From NCBI GenBank assembly GCA_022451965.1, contig JAKUNJ010000002.1, positions 1 through 36,286 of the forward strand: DNA of 36,286 nucleotides, given 5' to 3'. Within the stretch, counting starts at the first letter, position 1; every line of letters begins with the position of its first letter. Below are positions 6,924 through 16,298 of the stretch, piece by piece. Made by a program: the position numbers and the translations under genes. Below the pieces are notes generated by a model, which was given only the letters and a program-made list of their open reading frames with translations, searched no databases and was not told the DNA's origin. Source of the stretch: Dehalococcoidia bacterium (lineage in GTDB: Bacteria > Chloroflexota > Dehalococcoidia > Lucifugimonadales > Lucifugimonadaceae).

Positions 6924-8642
6924 TTATTCTCCTTGCTCTTTAATTGTATCTGAAATTTTATTAGCAAGATCAGTTGGTTTGAATGGAAGACCTGTATATT
7001 GAGTTACTGAAACTGCATTTACACCCTCCATTCTTAGTATAGAGGACCATTGACCTTGATAATTTAATTCTGGGACTATAACTAATTTTTTATTTTTTAG
7101 TTCATCTATTACCTCTTGGGGTAATGGATTTAATGCAACAGAATAAATCCATCCTATATCTTTTTTATCCTCGATGAGCTTTTGATATGCTTCTCTTGCA
7201 ACCCCTTTACTTGAGCCCCAAGGCATAATTGCAACATCAGCTTCTGAATTTTCAATTTCAAATGGAGCATCATTTAGTAAGCCTAACTTAGCAAATCTTC
7301 TTTCTGTAAGTCTAATATGATGCTTTGGTAAGTGGGTTGTATCCCCTATCTCATCGTGCTCAGAACCATTGGCTACATAAGCCACATCACCACCAGGTAT
7401 TGGCATAGGAGATAGTTCTCCATTCCATGACTCGTATCTTTTATAACCATTTGAACCAGTGTTAGAATTTCTTCTTTCATCCACGACTTTAGCTAAATCT
7501 GGTTTCTTAATATTCTCAGATCTCTCTGCAAGACTAAATTCTCCCATTACCATTACTGGGCCTTGATATCTTTCAGACCAGTTAACTGAAAGTTCTCCAA
7601 CATAAAAACATTCTTCAACAGAACCTGGAGCCAAAACAGGTAGCCTTACATCACCATGTGCTGGAAACATACAAGCAAAAAGATCGGATTGCTCTGATTT
7701 AGTGGGTAACCCAGTAGCTGGTCCACCCCTTTGAATATCAACTACTACACAAGGTATTTCTGCCATCCAGGCTAATCCTAATCCTTCAGACATCAAGGCT
7801 ATTCCTGGACCAGCTGTCGCAGTCATTGCCTTTTTCCCTGAAAATCCAGCTCCAACAATATTATTTATAGCTTCAATTTCTGAAGCTACTTGAAAAACAA
7901 ACTTTCCTTCACTAATTAAGTTTTGTTCCATCCAAATAAGAATTGTAGTTGCTGGAGAAATAGGATAACCATAGTAGCTGTCTAATCCGGCAGAAACTGC
8001 TCCTAAGGATAAAGCTGCATTTCCGGTAATCATTATTTGTTCATAACTCGGAGCAGTAGGATCATCTAAAGATCCCACGCTGAAACCACTCTTTTTAGCA
8101 ACTTCAGTCCCAAGGCCAAGAGCGACAATATTTGACTTTATAATTTCATCATCTCCAGCTCGACCTCTTGAAAATCTATCTTTTACAAAATTTTCTATAC
8201 TTTCTAGCTTAAAATCTATCAAAGTTGCTACAGCCCCTAATATGACCATATTAGCAGCCCTTGTATTACCAGATTCTTTAGCTAATTCATCAGCATTTAT
8301 ACCAAAATAATTTCCATCACCTGACGGAATACAATCTTGAGCATTGTAAATACAAACTCCATTTTCGCTCAGATCATCTATATGATTATCAAAAGCATAC
8401 TGATTTAATACAACTAAGACATCTACAGCATCTCCATTTGATAAAACAGGAGTAGTGGATATTCTTACTTGAGAAGAGGCCGGACCTCCCATAATTTGTG
8501 AAGGGAATGTAGAAAATGTCTGGCAATAAAAGCCTGCTCCTGTAGCTGCTCTTGCCATAGCATCTGCTGAAGTGACAAGACCCTGTCCACCCTCACCTGC
8601 AAATCTTATAACGAAATCCTTGGATTTTACTTTTTGAACCAT
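6924..8642 (-). CDS. korA: 2-oxoacid:ferredoxin oxidoreductase, fused gamma-alpha subunit
   Basis: A 572-aa protein carrying the gamma domain at the N-terminus (residues about 8-190, with GEGGQGLVTSA at 16-26 and a GGPASSQVRIS segment) fused to the alpha domain (from about 200, with YYGYPISPATTI near residue 223 and the ATAGPGIALMSEGLG segment that contacts ThDP). This fused form pairs with a single KorB subunit. In a cell it would form an alpha-gamma/beta heterotetramer acting in the TCA cycle or in reductive carboxylation, depending on ferredoxin redox state. The 173-base upstream gap, shared with the divergent Nudix gene, is AT-rich with no clear promoter identified. No obvious defect. Confidence 0.94.
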   Translation of the reverse strand: MVQKVKSKDFVIRFAGEGGQGLVTSADAMARAATGAGFYCQTFSTFPSQIMGGPASSQVRISTTPVLSNGDAVDVLVVLNQYAFDNHIDDLSENGVCIYNAQDCIPSGDGNYFGINADELAKESGNTRAANMVILGAVATLIDFKLESIENFVKDRFSRGRAGDDEIIKSNIVALGLGTEVAKKSGFSVGSLDDPTAPSYEQIMITGNAALSLGAVSAGLDSYYGYPISPATTILIWMEQNLISEGKFVFQVASEIEAINNIVGAGFSGKKAMTATAGPGIALMSEGLGLAWMAEIPCVVVDIQRGGPATGLPTKSEQSDLFACMFPAHGDVRLPVLAPGSVEECFYVGELSVNWSERYQGPVMVMGEFSLAERSENIKKPDLAKVVDERRNSNTGSNGYKRYESWNGELSPMPIPGGDVAYVANGSEHDEIGDTTHLPKHHIRLTERRFAKLGLLNDAPFEIENSEADVAIMPWGSSKGVAREAYQKLIEDKKDIGWIYSVALNPLPQEVIDELKNKKLVIVPELNYQGQWSSILRMEGVNAVSVTQYTGLPFKPTDLANKISDTIKEQGE

Positions 8643-8815
8643 AATAATCTTTATATACTCAAAATTCTAGATTAGAAAATTAATCATTATTTAAAACAAA
8701 TTTTTTAAATTAAAGACTTATCTGATCATATTGTAAAAAAAGCATAATTTCAATTGTATATGAATAAATTTTATTTGATTATTATACTAATAGAATAAAC
8801 TATTGAAAATTTAGT

Positions 8816-9241
8816 ATGGATGAACTCAAAAATATATGGTCAGCTGGAGGAGTTATTATTTTTGAAGAAAAAATAATAATTTGCCATAGAAAAAAAGAAA
8901 ATCTTTTTTGTCTACCAAAAGGAACCCCCGAAAATGATGAAAGTCCTGAACAAACGGCTTTAAGAGAGGTTTATGAAGAAACTGGTTTATTACCAAAAAT
9001 AATTAACCAAATCGGCGAGATTAGATATCAATTTCAAAAACAATCTAGTACAAAAAAATATAAAAACAACATAAAATATAATAAAACAGTTTATTACTAT
9101 CTAATGGAAACTATAGGTGGTGATATTTCAAATCATGATCACGAATTTGATTCGGTATTATGGATGTCATTTTATGAAGCTAAAGAAAAATTAACATATC
9201 AAAATGAACTCTCAATCGTGGAAAAAGCTTTTCATGCCTAA
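8816..9241 (+). CDS. Nudix hydrolase
   Basis: A 141-aa single-domain Nudix hydrolase. The Nudix box starts at G37 (GTPENDESPEQTALREV, then YEETGL) and matches GX5EX7REUXEEXGU exactly, so the metal-binding glutamates are intact. The start SAGGVIIFE strand and the length resemble Ap4A-hydrolase/MutT-like enzymes, which cleave nucleoside diphosphates linked to another group. The substrate cannot be set from sequence. It overlaps the next gene by 8 bases if that gene starts at 9234, so the two are probably cotranscribed and coupled. Confidence 0.9.
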   Translation: MDELKNIWSAGGVIIFEEKIIICHRKKENLFCLPKGTPENDESPEQTALREVYEETGLLPKIINQIGEIRYQFQKQSSTKKYKNNIKYNKTVYYYLMETIGGDISNHDHEFDSVLWMSFYEAKEKLTYQNELSIVEKAFHA

Positions 9242-9830
9242 AATTAAAACTAAATCTACAAAGCCAATTATTATTACTGGTGAAAAAACAATTTTAAGAC
9301 CAAAGCTAAAAAGTGATATAAAAAATGATTACAGCTGGAGAACTGATTCAGAACTATCAGAATTAGACGCAACTATTCCTATAAATTTATCATTTGAGCA
9401 GTTTGAAAGAATTTCAATAAATGATTTATCAAAATCTTCTCCTTGGTCAGAAAAATTTTCTATAGATAATTTAAATAAAGATCATATAGGAAACTGTATG
9501 TTTTATGATATAAATAGATGGGAAAAGTCTTGTGAGTTTGGGATTATGATTGGTAACAAAAGTTTTTGGAACTCTGGATATGGTACGGATGCTTCTAGGA
9601 ATTTATTATTTTATATTTTTAACCACACTGAAATAAATGAAGTTTATTTACACACACTTCAAAGAAATCTAAGAGCTCAAAAATCGTTTCAAAAAGCTGG
9701 ATTTGAAAATCCCAAAGAAATTAAAAAAGGTAGATTTGAATTTATAAAAATGTCCACCAAAAGAGATATTTGGATGAATAAATTTTCAGATCTTGTCCTA
9801 AATACTACTCTTGAGGAGGAGCAGGATTAA
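9234..9830 (+). CDS. GNAT-family N-acetyltransferase (RimJ/RimL type)
   Basis: A 198-aa protein of the GCN5-related acetyltransferase fold. It begins with ILRPKLKSDI typical of the RimJ/RimL subgroup, then has EFGIMIGNKSFWNSGYGTD (the acetyl-CoA-binding turn, with G-x-G-Y-G as the pyrophosphate loop), YLHTLQRNLRAQKSFQKAGF as the C-terminal signature, and a short tail. An in-frame ATG exists 30 bases upstream (9204), but it would overlap the Nudix gene by 38 bases; the ATG at 9234 leaves 8 bases of overlap and MPKIK as start, which I prefer. The last 26 bases overlap the convergent SDR gene. Substrate unknown. Confidence 0.82.
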   Translation: MPKIKTKSTKPIIITGEKTILRPKLKSDIKNDYSWRTDSELSELDATIPINLSFEQFERISINDLSKSSPWSEKFSIDNLNKDHIGNCMFYDINRWEKSCEFGIMIGNKSFWNSGYGTDASRNLLFYIFNHTEINEVYLHTLQRNLRAQKSFQKAGFENPKEIKKGRFEFIKMSTKRDIWMNKFSDLVLNTTLEEEQD

Positions 9831-11601
9831 TTAGCTCTGGCCCAAAAGTTTCCGGAACAGCATTTGCTAACTCTTCTACAGTCCATCTTCCAGCTTTAGT
9901 TAGGGATCTTCTTGTCTCATACTTATTAAAAAGACTTATTCTATTTCCTACTGCGTGAACAATCTCCCCATTTATGTGGGCAGCTGCATCTGTACATAAC
10001 CAAGCCACAATAGGCGCTACATCTTCTGGGTCATAAATGAAGTGGTCTTCTTCAGCTGGTTTAAATGCTCCTGTTCTCATAGCTCTAGTAGAATCAGGAA
10101 TTGATTGAGTCATCCTAGTATTAGCTCCAGGAGATATTGCATTAGCAGTTACTCCATACTTACCAAGTTCTTTGGCAACAACTCTTGTAAATCCTGCAAT
10201 ACCATCTTTAGCTGCTCCATAATTTGATTGCCCACTATATCCTATCAAACCTGAAACACTTGAGAAGGTTATAATTCTTCCTGATTTTTGTTCCCTAAAG
10301 ATCTTTGATGCCGGAGCAACAACAGAAAAAGTTCCAGTTAAGTGTACGTCTATAACATCTTGCCATTCTTCTTTGGTCATATTAAATATCATTCTGTCTC
10401 TCAATATACCTGCTGGAGTTATTACGATATCTAATCTTCCAAACTCTTCAATTGCTTTATCAATAATTGCTTTTCCTCCTGCAACCGAAGCCACGGAACT
10501 TGTTGAAGCAACTGCTTTACCACCAAGCTCAGAAATTTCTTCTACGACACTTTGAGCAGGGCCTTTATCATTACCAGTTCCATCAAGACTTGCACCAACA
10601 TCATTAACAACAATATTTGCTCCTAATCTTGCTAATTCTAAAGCAATTCCTCTACCTATACCTCTACCTGACCCAGTTACAACCGCTACTTGACCATCTA
10701 ATGGTTTAGCGGATTCATTATTCTTTTCGCCAAAACCAAAAAGTAGCCCTCTTCCTTCAGACTCAAGATTATCTTGAGTAAACCTTCCTTTATTTATTGG
10801 GTTGAATAAAGTCACCTTTCTTCTTAATTCTTGCAAATGATTAATGGTTCCACCTGAAACATGAAAGATTTGTGAATTAATTGGAGCTGAATAATCACTA
10901 GCCAAATAAGTTACAAATGGTGCAATATCTCGCGGATCCCTAGATTCTTTGTATGGATTATTTTTTAATGTTTTGAATTCTTCAGGAACTGAAGCAGTCA
11001 TCCTAGTATCTGCACTTGGTGCAATACTATTAGCAGTAACTCCATATTTACCTAAATCTTTGCCAACAACTTTTGTGAAACCAGCTATTCCAGATTTTGC
11101 TGCACCATAATTTGATTGGCCCGGATTACCAAAAAGTCCTGAGCCTGAAGAAAAAGTTATAATTCTTCCAGATTTTTGAGATCTAAAAATAGGAGCAGCA
11201 TGCCTGACAACAGAAAAAGTACCAGTAAGATGAACATCTATTACATCATGCCATTCATCTTCGGTCATATTAAATATCATTCTATCTCTTAAGATACCTG
11301 CTACAGTAACTACAATATCCAATCTTCCAAAAGAATCTAAAGCATCATTAACTATTTCTTCCCCAGCTTCAAAAGAAGCAACAGATAATTTAGATGACTT
11401 TGCTTCTCCTCCTGCTTTCTTAATTCCTTCTACAACTTCATCTGCTAATGAAGCATTCTCAACGTTTCCATCGAGAGAAAGACCTGGATCCACAACAAGA
11501 ATTTTTGCACCATGTGCTGCCAAATCTTCAGCAACCGCTCTTCCAATTCCTTGACCAGAACCTGTAACTATAGCAACTTTACCAGATAAAATATCAGACA
11601 T
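9805..11601 (-). CDS. Tandem two-domain short-chain dehydrogenase (MFE-2/Fox2-like)
   Basis: A 598-aa protein of two full SDR domains. Domain 1 (about 1-255) has TGSGQGIG (13-20), catalytic Ser in SSGSG (151-155) and YGAAK (Y165, K169). Domain 2 (about 300-560) has TGSGRGIG (309-316), SSVSG (447-451) and YGAAK (Y461, K465). Both carry GILRDRMIFNMT followed by DVIDVHLTGTF, like the dehydrogenase units of peroxisomal multifunctional enzyme 2, suggesting (3R)-hydroxyacyl-CoA dehydrogenase activity. An acidic residue after beta-2 (VVDPG and VNDVG) favours NAD. The usual NNAG is TVAG (99-102) and TPAG (395-398). Two MaoC-type genes lie directly upstream in the same operon. Substrate range unknown. 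Confidence 0.9.
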   Translation of the reverse strand: MSDILSGKVAIVTGSGQGIGRAVAEDLAAHGAKILVVDPGLSLDGNVENASLADEVVEGIKKAGGEAKSSKLSVASFEAGEEIVNDALDSFGRLDIVVTVAGILRDRMIFNMTEDEWHDVIDVHLTGTFSVVRHAAPIFRSQKSGRIITFSSGSGLFGNPGQSNYGAAKSGIAGFTKVVGKDLGKYGVTANSIAPSADTRMTASVPEEFKTLKNNPYKESRDPRDIAPFVTYLASDYSAPINSQIFHVSGGTINHLQELRRKVTLFNPINKGRFTQDNLESEGRGLLFGFGEKNNESAKPLDGQVAVVTGSGRGIGRGIALELARLGANIVVNDVGASLDGTGNDKGPAQSVVEEISELGGKAVASTSSVASVAGGKAIIDKAIEEFGRLDIVITPAGILRDRMIFNMTKEEWQDVIDVHLTGTFSVVAPASKIFREQKSGRIITFSSVSGLIGYSGQSNYGAAKDGIAGFTRVVAKELGKYGVTANAISPGANTRMTQSIPDSTRAMRTGAFKPAEEDHFIYDPEDVAPIVAWLCTDAAAHINGEIVHAVGNRISLFNKYETRRSLTKAGRWTVEELANAVPETFGPELINPAPPQE

Positions 11602-11621
11602 TTTAAATCTCCATTTCTTTT

Positions 11622-12056
11622 TTATTTATTTTTCAGTGGTAGTTCAATTTCAGCAAAGCATGGAGTTGTAACTATACCCTCTTCATTCTCCAAAAAAACC
11701 TCTAATTCTAGATTACCTACTGAATTTATAATTTGTTTTTTTATAACTTTTCCATAAAGCTTTAAGTTTTCGTATGGAAAATCTACACCTCTATATGAAA
11801 CATTGAATTTCCTTAGAATACCTTTTTCACCAATAAAATCTACTACTAATTTAGCCAACCAAGCACTCTTTAATGCACCATGAATTATAATTCCTTTGTG
11901 CCCAGCTTTTTTTGCTACCTCGTCATCATAATGGAATTCATTAAAATCCAAAGATGCTCCTGCATACATTACTAGTTGTTTTCTATCAATATTCTTAATA
12001 GTAGGTCCAATAATATCACCTACGTTTATATCTTCATAATAATTTTGATAATTCAT
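11622..12056 (-). CDS. MaoC-like (R)-specific enoyl-CoA hydratase / HadB-like half-dehydratase
   Basis: A 144-aa hot-dog-fold protein with the hydratase-2 signature: D37 and H42 in LDFNEFHYDD, then HKGIIIHG (54-60), the pattern of MaoC enzymes (D-x4-H ... G...HG). It opens with the standard MaoC lead-in YYEDINVGDIIGP. It lies between the tandem SDR gene and the partner half-dehydratase, 2 bases downstream of the latter. In HadAB-type enzymes the catalytic residues are in the B half and the substrate tunnel in the A half. It probably hydrates 2-enoyl-CoA (or the reverse dehydration) for the SDR dehydrogenase. Confidence 0.85.
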   Translation of the reverse strand: MNYQNYYEDINVGDIIGPTIKNIDRKQLVMYAGASLDFNEFHYDDEVAKKAGHKGIIIHGALKSAWLAKLVVDFIGEKGILRKFNVSYRGVDFPYENLKLYGKVIKKQIINSVGNLELEVFLENEEGIVTTPCFAEIELPLKNK

Positions 12057-12058
12057 AG

Positions 12059-12535
12059 TTATCCTAAAAAGGTTTTTTCTCCTTTGCCGTAAGTTATAGT
12101 TACAATTTCTTGAGTAGAAACTAGTTCCTTTTTTTGATTCATATATGAAATTAATGTCACCTTAAATAACATTTCACCCATTGTACCAGTCTTTAGAAAT
12201 AAATCTTTTAATTTTGAAATTACAGTTATTTCATCTCCTACGTAAATATTTTTATAGAAACTATATGATGAGCCTCCATCAACTAGATTTGAAAAAGGTT
12301 CTGGAAATTTTTTTTCGAGTTTATTTGCCTTGAATAATCTTACATAAGTAGGAGGTGTGATCAAACCTCCCTTAATTTTATCAGCATATTTTTTATCTAA
12401 ATATAAAGGATTTTCATCTTCAATTGCTTCAGCAAATCTTTCAACAGAATGCTTTTCGACTAAATAGGTTTTTGGCTTTGTTTCCAAGCCAATAAAACTT
12501 TTCATTTCAGTTGTTATTATCTCACCTGATGACAT
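12059..12535 (-). CDS. MaoC N-terminal / HadA-like dehydratase subunit
   Basis: A 158-aa hot-dog protein similar to the N-terminal MaoC-dehydratase region and to mycobacterial HadA/HadC. Visible are FIGLETKPKTYLVEKHSVE, FAEAIEDENPLYLD (36-47), a GLITPPTYVRLF segment, and the late FKVTLISYMNQKKELV followed by STQEIVTITY. It lacks the catalytic D-x4-H set found in its downstream partner, as expected for the non-catalytic subunit of a heterodimer. Its start overlaps the stop of the upstream membrane-protein gene (TAATG). Partner of the following MaoC gene by inference. Confidence 0.8.
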   Translation of the reverse strand: MSSGEIITTEMKSFIGLETKPKTYLVEKHSVERFAEAIEDENPLYLDKKYADKIKGGLITPPTYVRLFKANKLEKKFPEPFSNLVDGGSSYSFYKNIYVGDEITVISKLKDLFLKTGTMGEMLFKVTLISYMNQKKELVSTQEIVTITYGKGEKTFLG

Positions 12536-12921
12536 TATTTTTTCTTTCTTTTTCTGAAAACAAATATAAAAGAACTAACTGATGAAGACAATAGTAAAGT
12601 AGCACTAAACAAATAAATAAAAGCATAATTCCCCACTAACCCAAACATTCCTATTTGAAAATAGAATAATAAAATTGATCCAATTAATAGAGTTATAGGT
12701 AAATAAACTAAAGAGACATTTTTTCTTCTACTAGAATATAAACAAACAAGTCCTATTAGAAAAGGAACAAATAATGGGAAAATTACGCTTGATGAATGGA
12801 TCTCAATAAGAGATTTATTATCATCAAAACTTATGAACAATAAAATAAATCCTGCAATAAAACTTGAAATTATTGAAAGGTAAATAAGAAATTTAATTCT
12901 TCTAATTTCATTAGATTCCAT
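12535..12921 (-). CDS. Small membrane protein of unknown function
   Basis: A 128-aa protein with four predicted hydrophobic helices (about 10-30, 43-62, 71-89 and 96-121) and a very basic C-terminus (FRKRKKK), which puts the C-terminal end in the cytoplasm by the positive-inside rule. No conserved motif is recognised. It overlaps the helicase gene by 11 bases at its start and is coupled to the HadA-like gene at its end, so it is certainly part of the operon. Function unknown. Confidence 0.7.
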   Translation of the reverse strand: MESNEIRRIKFLIYLSIISSFIAGFILLFISFDDNKSLIEIHSSSVIFPLFVPFLIGLVCLYSSRRKNVSLVYLPITLLIGSILLFYFQIGMFGLVGNYAFIYLFSATLLLSSSVSSFIFVFRKRKKK

Positions 12922-15163
12922 AATAATCCTCAGGAGAAGATTCTTGAGATGATTCAGTAATTTCTATTGGTGATTTGTTCTTCATAATTTTCTTAATGCC
13001 TATAGGTTCTTGAAATTTTACAGTTAACTCTACATCCATTTGAAGAGATTTATATGAAAGTAAAATACCTTCTCCGAAACTTTTATGAGAAACTTTATCT
13101 CCCTCATTAATATTAACTTCAATTTGATTGATAGTATTACTAACATCCTCTATATCAAAATTTTTTTGAGAAATATAACTACTTTTCCAATGTGTTTTGT
13201 CATGTAAAAAAGATTTTGAATTTTTTCTTGACATTACATTTTTTGGGATTTCATCTATAAATCTAGACTTAATTGCATTTCCATATATTCCTTGAAATCT
13301 TCTTCTGCTGGAGGAAGAAAGAAAAAGCTCACTTTTAGCTCTTGTTATTCCTACATAACAGAGTCTTCTTTCTTCTTCTACTTCATCATCAGATTCTAAA
13401 GAGCGAGAGTGAGGTAATAAACCTTCCTCCATTCCAACAATAAAAACATTTTCGTATTCTAGGCCTTTTGCCTGATGAAGAGTTATTAAGGTAACTGCTT
13501 CAAAAGACTCATTTATATTATCTAAATTAGTATTAAGTGAAGAGGTTTCAATAAATTCTATTAGGGAATCTTTTGGATTTTTATCTGATCCTACTGAAAA
13601 TTCTTCTGCTGAAGATCTTAATTCATTTATGTTCTCTAGTCTCTCTGAACTATCTTCATCATTTCTAAGATAATCGTCATAAGATGTAAGCGCAATTATT
13701 GAATTAATTAATTCAAAAGGTTCTTGGATTTCAATTTGCTTCAAAAGTTTTTCGTAAATAATTAGGAATTCTTTCAATGCTAAAGTTGCCCTTTGAGGTA
13801 ATAAAGAAAAATTATCATTATTAATGTATTTTTTTATGTAATTTATGAAGCTAAGATTTTCTTGAAATTTTGAATTTCTTAATATTTGAATTGTTTTATT
13901 ACCTATTCCTCTAGGAGGACAATTAACTACTCTTTCAAAGGCGTTATCATCATCTGGGTTAAGAAGCATTTTGCAGTAAGCAAGAATATCCTTAATTTCT
14001 CTTCTATCGTAGAACCTAACTCCACCGACCAATCTGTATTTCAGACCTAATGAATTCAATCCTACTTCAAAAACTCTACTTTGAGCATTCACTCTATATA
14101 TAATGGCTATTTCATTTGGAGATTTACCTTTTTCAATCTGCCTTTGGATTTTTGAAGAAACTGATATAGCTTCTTCTTCTTCGTCATTATAAAAATCAAA
14201 ATTAATTAAACTTCCATTCTTTTTTTTAGTCCATAATTTTCTTTCAAATCTATTTGAATTATTTGAAATTATAGAATCAGCTGCATCAAGAATTTGTTGA
14301 GTAGATCTATAGCTTTCATCTAAATTTACCACTAAGCATTCTTTATATTGTTTTTGAAATTCCAATAAATTAGTAGGTACAGCATGTCTCCATGAATAAA
14401 TTGATTGATCTGGGTCTCCAACAACTGAAATAGATTTTTGATTATTTGTTAGCAAGTTTGAAATATCAAATTGTAAAGGATTTGTGTCTTGAAATTCATC
14501 AATTATTACTTGCTTGTACCTATCAGACCATTTTTCTCTAATATCTTTATTTTCTAAAAGAATAGTTTTAGTTTTCATCAATAAATCATCAAAATCGCAG
14601 GCATTTGATTGATCAATAATTTCTTGATATCTAATAAAAACTCTTGAAACAATTTCATCAAAATATGAAGAACTTTTATTTTTGAAATTCTCAGGAGTAA
14701 AGCCTTGATTTTTGGCCTTAGATATTTCTGACGAAATTGCTTTAGGATTTATTTTTCTAGGATTTATATCTAATTCATCAAAAATATTTTTTAATATTCT
14801 CAGTTGATCAGCATCATCGTATATTGAAAATGATTGATCTAATCCTATAAAAAAGCCTTCTCTTCTCAAAAAATAAGAACAAAAACCATGAAAAGTTTTT
14901 ACTAATGGAGTTCTATGATTTGGTAGAAATTGATTTGCTCTCTCCATCAATTCTTTTGCAGATTTATTTGTGAATGTAACAGCAAGTATCTGACTAGGAT
15001 TAATTTGAAAATTATTAACTATCCAAGGTATCCTATGAGCCATAACTCTTGTTTTGCCTGAACCTGGACCTGCTATAACAAGTAGAGGTTTCAACTCATG
15101 AGTAACAGCTTTTATTTGATTATCAGATAATCCTTCAAGAATTTGTGTATTTAGTGAATCCAT
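12911..15163 (-). CDS. pcrA: UvrD/PcrA-type ATP-dependent DNA helicase
   Basis: A 750-aa superfamily 1A 3'-5' helicase. Motifs in order: Q-motif LSDNQIKAV, motif I AGPGSGKT (31-38), Ia TFTNKSAKEL, II DEFQDTNPLQF, III GDPDQSIYSWRHA, IV LDESYRST, V LITLHQAKGLEYENVF, and VI EERRLCYVGITRAK. The C-terminal region holds the PcrA/UvrD Tudor-like element (VNINEGDKVSHKSFGEG), which contacts RNA polymerase in UvrD/PcrA. Acts in nucleotide excision repair, mismatch repair or replication restart. Length and motifs are complete. UvrD and PcrA names cannot be separated on this evidence. It lies 6 bases after the DRTGG gene. Confidence 0.95.
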   Translation of the reverse strand: MDSLNTQILEGLSDNQIKAVTHELKPLLVIAGPGSGKTRVMAHRIPWIVNNFQINPSQILAVTFTNKSAKELMERANQFLPNHRTPLVKTFHGFCSYFLRREGFFIGLDQSFSIYDDADQLRILKNIFDELDINPRKINPKAISSEISKAKNQGFTPENFKNKSSSYFDEIVSRVFIRYQEIIDQSNACDFDDLLMKTKTILLENKDIREKWSDRYKQVIIDEFQDTNPLQFDISNLLTNNQKSISVVGDPDQSIYSWRHAVPTNLLEFQKQYKECLVVNLDESYRSTQQILDAADSIISNNSNRFERKLWTKKKNGSLINFDFYNDEEEEAISVSSKIQRQIEKGKSPNEIAIIYRVNAQSRVFEVGLNSLGLKYRLVGGVRFYDRREIKDILAYCKMLLNPDDDNAFERVVNCPPRGIGNKTIQILRNSKFQENLSFINYIKKYINNDNFSLLPQRATLALKEFLIIYEKLLKQIEIQEPFELINSIIALTSYDDYLRNDEDSSERLENINELRSSAEEFSVGSDKNPKDSLIEFIETSSLNTNLDNINESFEAVTLITLHQAKGLEYENVFIVGMEEGLLPHSRSLESDDEVEEERRLCYVGITRAKSELFLSSSSRRRFQGIYGNAIKSRFIDEIPKNVMSRKNSKSFLHDKTHWKSSYISQKNFDIEDVSNTINQIEVNINEGDKVSHKSFGEGILLSYKSLQMDVELTVKFQEPIGIKKIMKNKSPIEITESSQESSPEDYYGI

Positions 15164-15169
15164 CCGAAA

Positions 15170-16063
15170 TTACTTTGTGATGGGTGTTGAAAAAATATCA
15201 AATAATTTATCGAAATTTAAATTATCATTTAAGATTCTATTGGAATACATGACCTTTTCATTATGGTCAAAATCATTTATCTCAAAAGAATCAGAAAGTT
15301 TAGAAATTGCTTCTTCTGTATTTTCATCAACAATTAAAACTGGAATACTTAATTTTTTTGCTTCATAAATAATATACTCAACAGGACTTATACCACTAGT
15401 AGCAATAAGAACATTAAGAGTACCTGACTGAAGAGCGGATAGCTGAACATCAGGTCTATCTCCTCTAACGACTAAAGCTACGTTTTTTCTAGTTGAAAAA
15501 TATTCAGGTCCCCAATCTAACACAAAACCACCAATTAAATAATTTTCAATGATTTTATTTAAACTTTCTTCTCCTAAAACCTTTTTAGTACTTAACACAT
15601 CTCTTAGGTCTTGAGCTGTCTTAGTCATGAAAAATCTTTGTTCCTCTAATATTGCAATAACCTTTTCATTATGAAGAGATTCGATTACATTTTTTTTGTA
15701 CTTCAAAACACCATTAATAATAAACCCAACTAATCTTTCTGAAAAAAACTTCTCAATACTATTAATATCAGCTGAATCTCTCTCAATAAAAATAACTTTA
15801 GCATCAAATTTATCAAGTATTATTTTTTGTTTTGAAAACTCCATTTGATTTATTTCAACAAATATAAGTTCTGAGTTTTTCAAAGAGTTTCTGTTGTCTA
15901 GTTCTAATAATTGATTGATCTTTTTATGATCAACTATCTCATTATTTTCTAGTTCACCCACATAGGTTTTTATCCCTCTGTTCAAGGACTCTTGGACTAT
16001 TCCAGATAAAATAGCTGTTTTACCACTATCTTTCTCTGATGATGAAATACAAATAACTGGCAT
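15170..16063 (-). CDS. P-loop (BioD/CobB-like) plus DRTGG-domain protein
   Basis: A 297-aa protein with an N-terminal dethiobiotin-synthetase-like P-loop domain (SSSEKDSGKTAIL, residues 7-19) and a C-terminal DRTGG domain (about 185-275, with IGGFVLDWGPEYF, VVRGDRPDVQLSAL and LIATSGISPVEYI). This arrangement is the same as the N-terminal half of long phosphotransacetylases, but the Pta catalytic domain is absent. Such free-standing proteins are widespread and their role is not established; a regulatory or nucleotide-sensing part is usual speculation. It is the first gene of the operon that runs to 9805. Identified by domains only. Confidence 0.75.
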   Translation of the reverse strand: MPVICISSSEKDSGKTAILSGIVQESLNRGIKTYVGELENNEIVDHKKINQLLELDNRNSLKNSELIFVEINQMEFSKQKIILDKFDAKVIFIERDSADINSIEKFFSERLVGFIINGVLKYKKNVIESLHNEKVIAILEEQRFFMTKTAQDLRDVLSTKKVLGEESLNKIIENYLIGGFVLDWGPEYFSTRKNVALVVRGDRPDVQLSALQSGTLNVLIATSGISPVEYIIYEAKKLSIPVLIVDENTEEAISKLSDSFEINDFDHNEKVMYSNRILNDNLNFDKLFDIFSTPITK

Positions 16064-16165
16064 AATATATAAATAATAATGAAAAAATAGTTCAAATTAC
16101 ACGTTTTTTGTCATTCATTATAGAATTTTTTTGTTAAAAATTAATGATAGGTTTTTTTATTAGAT

Positions 16166-16240
16166 GCCTGGGTAGCTCAGGGGTAGAGCACTGCGCTGAA
16201 AACGCAGGTGTCGACAGTTCGAATCTGTCCCTAGGCACCA
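16166..16240 (+). tRNA. tRNA-Phe (GAA)
   Basis: Full cloverleaf: acceptor stem GCCTGGG (16166-16172) with CCTAGGC (16230-16236), D-arm GCTC/GAGC, anticodon stem CTGCG/CGCAG with loop CTGAAAA giving anticodon GAA (16198-16200), T-arm GACAG/CTGTC with TTCGAAT. The discriminator is A16237 and the CCA end is encoded (16238-16240). One G-U pair in the acceptor stem. Confidence 0.97.
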
Positions 16241-16298
16241 CTTAAGAAAACTTTTAGGTTTGAATAAATAAAAATAATTATATATATTATCGATAATA

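Noticed and set aside
9204-9233. Longer start for the GNAT gene
   Set aside because: It would extend the overlap with the Nudix gene to 38 bases and add non-conserved residues; ATG 9234 is closer to the usual start.
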